Below, piece by piece: positions 59,879-64,000 of a DNA stretch of 64,000 nt. The DNA lies in IMG/VR virus record IMGVR_UViG_3300005099_000475, positions 1-64,000 of that record; one strand, given 5' to 3'. The stretch is from a virus. Numbering within the stretch: the first letter of the stretch is position 1; the number at the start of each line of letters is the position of its first letter. The notes beneath the pieces were generated by a model that was not told the origin of the DNA, ran no database searches, and worked only from the letters and a program-made list of their open reading frames with translations. The position numbers were made by a program, and so were the translations under genes.

Positions 59879-59907
59879 GAGAGGGAGGGTCTTAAACCCT
59901 CCCTCTC
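59879..59907. terminator. Hairpin after the major capsid gene
   Basis: A 12-bp perfect stem (59879-59890 with 59896-59907) lies 9 bases after the capsid stop. On the minus strand no U-tract follows; on the plus strand AGTTTATTTTT follows. It could attenuate transcription or protect capsid mRNA. Confidence 0.6.
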
Positions 59908-59916
59908 AGTTTATTT

Positions 59917-61254
59917 TTACGGCTTTATGTTGTAAACCAATGCGAGGACCTCTTTGTCTTCAAACGGGGAACCGAAAGCCATTCTGGTAGTGGCGACTAC
60001 GATCTGCTGATCGGTCTCGATGTCGGCACCGGTCTTGATGGTGAGTTCCCTTCTGTTCCCCAGGTAGAACATTCCTTTGTGAACGATAATCAAAAGGGTT
60101 CTGTCCTGATTTGCTCCAGAGCTGTCGTCATAAACTCCGCTTTCGTTGAGGTCCTCCCTTACGTATTCGGATACGATGATTGGAGATCCGGCAAGTTTTC
60201 CAAGCTCGCCATTCAAGATGGTGGCAGAAGATCCATACTTATCGACAGTGGTTACAACCCTATTTCCGGAGGCATCTTTCAGATCGATGAGGTTTTTGAG
60301 ATAACAAGTGATGGAAGTGACATAAACAAGATCATCGGGATTGAGGCCATACTTCTTCATTTTGGCCCTGGCTTCGACCACTTCTCCCCAAGTGAGGGCA
60401 TTCCCTCCACCATCCACTTTGCAGGCGGAGAGACAAAGTTTCCTATATCCGTTCCAAGCCTTCCTTGCATCATTGCTGGAAGTGACGTTGGCATCCATGT
60501 GATTTGCAGCAGTGTCGCCGTTGATGATGGCGTCTTCGATTGCAGAAGCCACGGCCTCGACGATTTTCTTCCTCACAACATTGATTATGGGAACGATTGA
60601 ATCTTCATTCAATTCCTCACTGAACCTGACCCTTGTGGCGAGCTTTTTGGCCGAAAGAGTGAATGCTCCAGTAGAAGGGGAAGTAGCAGGAATCTTGTCG
60701 CTTGCTTGACCAGTATCGGATTGGGATTCAGGAACCAAATAAGCTTTCGCGTCGGCATAAGTGATGGGGAACTTGTACACAGAATCGGGCATAGGTATTA
60801 TCTCGTGTATGGCAGCCACTTTCAAAGCGGCTTTGATTTCCTCGAACATTCTGGGGGAATAACCGACAGGAACGAAATCGCCGCCATGTCCAGCCGCTTC
60901 GTAAAGGGCTTTCATTTCCTCCGGATAAAAGTCCTTGTAATACTGGTAAAGCTTCGTCTCGTTGGGATTCACATTGAGAATTTGGCTGCAAAGAACGAGA
61001 TTGTCATTTATCTCCTGAATCCTGTCTTCGAATTCGTCGATCGCCTTTCTTTTTAGGATGTTGGGGTGAACAATCTTGGTATCACTCTGTGGAAGTGTCT
61101 TTCTCTCGGCTTCGAGTTTCTCGAGTTTGGACTGAATTTCCTGAATTGCCTTTTCGAGAACTTCCTGCTTCTCGCTTGAAGAATCAGCTTTCTCCTTCAA
61201 AGCGGTAATGGCATCGTGAAGTTCTTTCTTAAGTTCTTCCAAACTGTGACCCAT
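59917..61254 (-). CDS. Major capsid protein, HK97 fold, 445 aa
   Basis: An N-terminal coiled coil (about 1-100) acts as a scaffold-like delta domain, probably removed by the protease. The rest follows the HK97 pattern: EIIPMPDSVYKFP, the insertion with LVPESQ, AVASAIEDAIINGDT, SPIIVSEY and a final beta domain. Upstream gene is the prohead protease. Confidence 0.92.
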   Translation of the reverse strand: MGHSLEELKKELHDAITALKEKADSSSEKQEVLEKAIQEIQSKLEKLEAERKTLPQSDTKIVHPNILKRKAIDEFEDRIQEINDNLVLCSQILNVNPNETKLYQYYKDFYPEEMKALYEAAGHGGDFVPVGYSPRMFEEIKAALKVAAIHEIIPMPDSVYKFPITYADAKAYLVPESQSDTGQASDKIPATSPSTGAFTLSAKKLATRVRFSEELNEDSIVPIINVVRKKIVEAVASAIEDAIINGDTAANHMDANVTSSNDARKAWNGYRKLCLSACKVDGGGNALTWGEVVEARAKMKKYGLNPDDLVYVTSITCYLKNLIDLKDASGNRVVTTVDKYGSSATILNGELGKLAGSPIIVSEYVREDLNESGVYDDSSGANQDRTLLIIVHKGMFYLGNRRELTIKTGADIETDQQIVVATTRMAFGSPFEDKEVLALVYNIKP

Positions 61255-61266
61255 TTTCTTTCCTCC

Positions 61267-62406
61267 TTAAGACTTGACTATTTCGATTAGTTCTTTGAGG
61301 AAGCTCTTTACTTCCTCTTCGGACTCGGCCTCTTTATCCTTCTGAGACCGGAATTCGGAAATTGTTTTTTCAATGGACTCAATTTTGCTGAAATATTCGT
61401 TCAGTTTTTTCTGCATTTCAGCAAACTTCTCATTCCAAAGCTCGATGTCGTTGTCCATCAATTCGATCAGCTCAAATGGGAAGAATGTTTCGTCTTTGCG
61501 ATTCCAAGGGGCCTCCTCGCCCATTTTTCTGTAATAAATCTCGACTTTCTTCATCACGCCCGGTCTGTCTTTTTCGGGAATTTTGACTCCTCTTCTCCCA
61601 CCTTGAAGAACAACCGCAACTGCGAAAATAGCTCTTGGAATGGCGTACACTTTCCCGTTAATTACATCGCAGAAAAGAAGTTTATATGAGGTAAACTGAT
61701 CCGGCGCATTTTCGTCATACCAGAAATGGACGCTTTGATATTTTTTCCAATCCATCTTATCCGGATCACCGGAACCATCGCTCGAAGCCCACTTCCGAAT
61801 TCTCGCATCGGCAGCGCGATCATCCCATGATCGACGCCTGTCGGCCAACGGCCAAGTGGTTTTTCCAGAAACTTTTTTCTCCTCCATGTTTTGTTCCTCC
61901 TCGGTCAAAGGCTTCACAGCAATCGATTTTCCGTCGAATTCAAAGACGGCTTCCTGACAAGCGGGAACGTCAACCAAAGAAACTTCGAGCAAATCAAGAT
62001 TTTTTATTATTCTTATTTCCTTGTCATCCTTGTCTTCGTATTCGGTTTCCAACGGAATGAAACCAATCGAGAAAAACCTGAGGACGTCCTCTTTTACCAT
62101 TCGACGAGCTTTATCCGCCTCGTCGAATCCTTTAGCTATCGATGCTTCGACCCAAACTCCATCTGATTGAATTTCAAGGGTCTCAAGACGCCCAATAGGA
62201 AACGAATGATTCAATCTCAAAGAAGGAGCGAGTTTCGGATTTTCCCTAAATCTTTTCACCGATTCGAGAAAAGCGGTCGGAAGAACGATATCGTTTACCC
62301 TGTCGACAATCGCTTTCGAAGCCCAGCCCTTAACAATAAATTTGTCTCCCCTTTCTTCATAAGATTTAACTTCGTACGATTTAAGCAGTCCTTTTTTCTT
62401 TTCCAT
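61267..62406 (-). CDS. HK97-family prohead protease with C-terminal extension, 379 aa
   Basis: Residues 10-175 have the protease pattern: GDKFIVKGWASKAIVDRVND, LRLNHSFPIGRL and FFSIGFIP followed by LLEVSLVDVPA. His in LNH and Ser in FSIGF are the likely catalytic residues. A second domain (about 200-290, WDDRAADARIRKW) and a C-terminal helical tail follow, which are not part of the basic protease. The ATG at 62406 overlaps the end of the upstream gene in another frame, after GGAGTCG. Confidence 0.88.
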   Translation of the reverse strand: MEKKKGLLKSYEVKSYEERGDKFIVKGWASKAIVDRVNDIVLPTAFLESVKRFRENPKLAPSLRLNHSFPIGRLETLEIQSDGVWVEASIAKGFDEADKARRMVKEDVLRFFSIGFIPLETEYEDKDDKEIRIIKNLDLLEVSLVDVPACQEAVFEFDGKSIAVKPLTEEEQNMEEKKVSGKTTWPLADRRRSWDDRAADARIRKWASSDGSGDPDKMDWKKYQSVHFWYDENAPDQFTSYKLLFCDVINGKVYAIPRAIFAVAVVLQGGRRGVKIPEKDRPGVMKKVEIYYRKMGEEAPWNRKDETFFPFELIELMDNDIELWNEKFAEMQKKLNEYFSKIESIEKTISEFRSQKDKEAESEEEVKSFLKELIEIVKS

Positions 62407-63145
62407 TAGACGACTCCTTAACGGCAAAAATCACCGTTTTGCCCGCAAAAACATAATCTTTCGCTTCGACTTTTGGCAAAAGCTCAAAAGGCTTGTTTTG
62501 AGGAACAATTAACAAGCCGTAACTTCCCCAACAAACGAATTGCATTCTTTGTCCTTGATGAAAGACGTCCCCTTCGCGACAAAAATCCAGCAAGGCGTCG
62601 ACGTCTTTGTCGGCGACCGAAACCACAACGACATCCAATCCGTTCAAAAAGTCATATATTTCATAAATCTTCGTCTCGTTCCGATAAGCGAATTTGAAAC
62701 TGTCCGCTTCGATCTTATTTTTCAGAAGTCCCGCTTCAGCAGCTATCATAGAATCGTTGGCCGTGAGAAGAGATGGAAGCCAATCTATTCTTCTTAAATA
62801 TCCAGTAACTGGAAACCGCCCCAAATGAACCGAAAAAGCAGTAAGAAAGATTCCGCAAACATAACATTTACATTGAAGTTCTCTATCGAGAATTTCATTT
62901 ATAGTGTATTTTCCACCCTTAACATCGAACATATCTTCTGTCGGGTCATAAAGTCCAATGTGAGTTACAATTCCATCAAAAGGAGCGTATATCCAATTAG
63001 GTTTTTGATAAGCGACCCTAATTGGCATTCGATTAAACCAAACTTCAACGAATTCTCTTGTGGAAACAGAATTCAGCTTCTTAAAATCTTCAGTTTTCTT
63101 CCACTCAGATATAGTTAAAGGTTCCCAAAAGTTTTTACTTACCAT
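62381..63145 (-). CDS. Phosphatidylserine decarboxylase-like protein, 254 aa
   Basis: The short-type PSD pattern is visible in order: APFDGIV (54-60), KGGKYTINEIL (77-86), SVHLGRFPVTG (105-115, matching DVHVNRAPVSG), YRNETKIYEI, and FHQGQRMQFVCWGS (195-208, matching GQRxGMIRFGS). PSD proteins cut themselves between Gly and Ser; Gly207-Ser208 is intact. The Asp of DVH is Ser here, so the chemistry may be altered or lost. It lies between the intein-bearing gene and the prohead protease, where portal genes normally are. Unknown role: lipid modification or a self-cleaving virion protein. Confidence 0.65.
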   Translation of the reverse strand: MVSKNFWEPLTISEWKKTEDFKKLNSVSTREFVEVWFNRMPIRVAYQKPNWIYAPFDGIVTHIGLYDPTEDMFDVKGGKYTINEILDRELQCKCYVCGIFLTAFSVHLGRFPVTGYLRRIDWLPSLLTANDSMIAAEAGLLKNKIEADSFKFAYRNETKIYEIYDFLNGLDVVVVSVADKDVDALLDFCREGDVFHQGQRMQFVCWGSYGLLIVPQNKPFELLPKVEAKDYVFAGKTVIFAVKESSNGKEKRTA

Positions 63146-64000
63146 ATTTAGACCATTCCTTCATTGGGAGTCTATCTATATAGTTCAGTCTCGATGCCAC
63201 GCAGCTCAACGCAGCCCCGAATAAATAGAACTGAGAAACATCAAATAAAATTAAATCATATCCGTTTTCGGCAGAAATTTCTTCAAGAACATCAATCTTT
63301 TTTCTCTCTATTTTCCACTCTTCAGAATTAGGCTCAAACAATTCTATATAAGTTCCAGCTAAAATCTTATAACCTACTGGTATATTGTTTGTTATACAAA
63401 ACTCGCCTAACGCAGCATCTTCTATAGGAATTATCTCAGCAAATCTTTCAAGTTCTTTAAGAGCTTTTTTATCTGCGGAAGGAATAACCACCATTACTTT
63501 GGTGGGGGAAATGGGACAAAATATGGTGTCCCCGTGATAAGAATTTGAACTGATGCAAACACACCCATTCCTTCGAACTACTAACAAATGATATTTGGGA
63601 ACAGAAACATCATAAAATTCTTCATTAGATACTCTCTCAACTTCGAGATTCTCCCTAACACAACCAGTGCAGTAAGTTTTGTTATAATCAATATCAACTA
63701 CATATTCCTCAAGGTTTCCTAAATAGTTTATACTATTAATTCTAAATACTTTTCTTACTTTGGAACGAAGTCCACATTTGACACATAGTTCCTGAACATC
63801 ATCTGCTAATTGTTTTGAACAAGTATAATAAGTCATTGTGTAACAGTTATACTCTTTTTTCCTTCGATAATCGAACTTCCTTATTCTCTTATCACCATCA
63901 CCTTTAACCAAAATCTCAACAAACTCCCTTATAGTCTCTGAAGATGATAGCTTAATGAATAAAGGAACTCTCTTCGAACGTGAAGTTTTACCACAATTCG
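63135..64000 (-). CDS. Intein-containing gene, C-terminal part, cut by the window edge
   Basis: The frame is open from the right edge of the window (64000). From 64000 to about 63543 it reads as an intein: a LAGLIDADG-type block (EILVKGDGD, then YTMTYYTCSKQLADDVQELCVKCGL), then the C-terminal blocks FYDVSVPKYHLLVVRRNG and CISSN, with Ser as the first residue of the C-extein. The usual penultimate His is Ser. The C-extein (63542-63135) is not recognised. By position the host gene could be the portal or terminase, but nothing in the visible part proves it. Confidence 0.75.
   Translation of the reverse strand, partial: NCGKTSRSKRVPLFIKLSSSETIREFVEILVKGDGDKRIRKFDYRRKKEYNCYTMTYYTCSKQLADDVQELCVKCGLRSKVRKVFRINSINYLGNLEEYVVDIDYNKTYCTGCVRENLEVERVSNEEFYDVSVPKYHLLVVRRNGCVCISSNSYHGDTIFCPISPTKVMVVIPSADKKALKELERFAEIIPIEDAALGEFCITNNIPVGYKILAGTYIELFEPNSEEWKIERKKIDVLEEISAENGYDLILFDVSQFYLFGAALSCVASRLNYIDRLPMKEWSKYGK

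Noticed and set aside
1-64000. Temperate phage signs
   Set aside because: No integrase, excisionase, CI-like repressor or attachment site seen in this window; the rest of the genome is not visible.

Overview
The window is part of the genome of a tailed double-stranded DNA phage with a long tail (HK97-type head, tape measure, tail tube, lambda-J-like tip). The host looks bacterial, not archaeal: promoters are of the TTGACA / TATAWT sigma-70 type, most genes have AGGGGGTG or GGAGG ribosome binding sites, and the phage carries a bS21 ribosomal protein gene. A lipoprotein signal in the lysis/tail region fits a host with an outer membrane. NrdD/NrdG (oxygen-sensitive ribonucleotide reduction) points to an anaerobic host. 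A family-4-like uracil-DNA glycosylase domain, Lys/Glu-rich proteins and AT-rich DNA are compatible with a thermophile, but that is a weak inference. I see no integrase, tRNA gene or CRISPR array.

Layout. Positions 1-4830 (minus strand) hold a compact operon that I read as a complete ubiquitin-like conjugation cassette: a ubiquitin-like protein, an E1-like ThiF-fold enzyme, an E2-like protein with an HPN...Cys motif, a JAMM/JAB protease joined out of frame to a zinc finger, a very Cys-rich zinc protein, and three unknown small genes. It has its own promoter, a 5' hairpin, and a terminator placed just after the ubiquitin-like gene. Two plus-strand promoters (609 and 4918) without obvious genes drive putative small RNAs that share a repeat. 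Positions 5110-7081 carry a possible Ku-like protein and a minimal ATP-dependent DNA ligase with small genes. Position 7158 starts a SNF2-type helicase on the plus strand. Positions 8910-30095 (minus) form the DNA metabolism block: peptidases, AAA+ ATPase, dUTPase, PD-(D/E)XK nuclease, trypsin-like protease, NrdD, NrdG, Rad50/Mre11-like pair, phosphoesterase, UDG-PolA fusion, bS21, DnaG-like primase, 5'-nucleotidase-like HAD protein, DnaB helicase and a DNA methyltransferase.

Positions 30140-38174 (plus) start with a divergent promoter pair and a 706-aa unknown protein, then DUF3310, gp32-like ssDNA-binding protein and RecA, then accessory small genes with decayed duplicates. Positions 38192-40660 (minus) hold a glycosyltransferase/methyltransferase group, followed by a four-hairpin array. 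Positions 40816-64000 (minus, transcribed leftwards from beyond the right edge) are the late genes. In transcription order these are an intein-containing gene cut by the window edge, a phosphatidylserine-decarboxylase-like protein, prohead protease, major capsid, connector and neck genes, tail tube, chaperones with a probable -1 frameshift, tape measure, tail tip genes, NlpC/P60 peptidase, J-like protein, fibres, spanin-like genes and a second trypsin-like protease.

Six genes are broken by short indels, five of them in or next to homopolymers. Either the sequence has homopolymer-length errors or several genes are recently damaged. Function calls from single motifs are marked as such; nothing was searched against a database.
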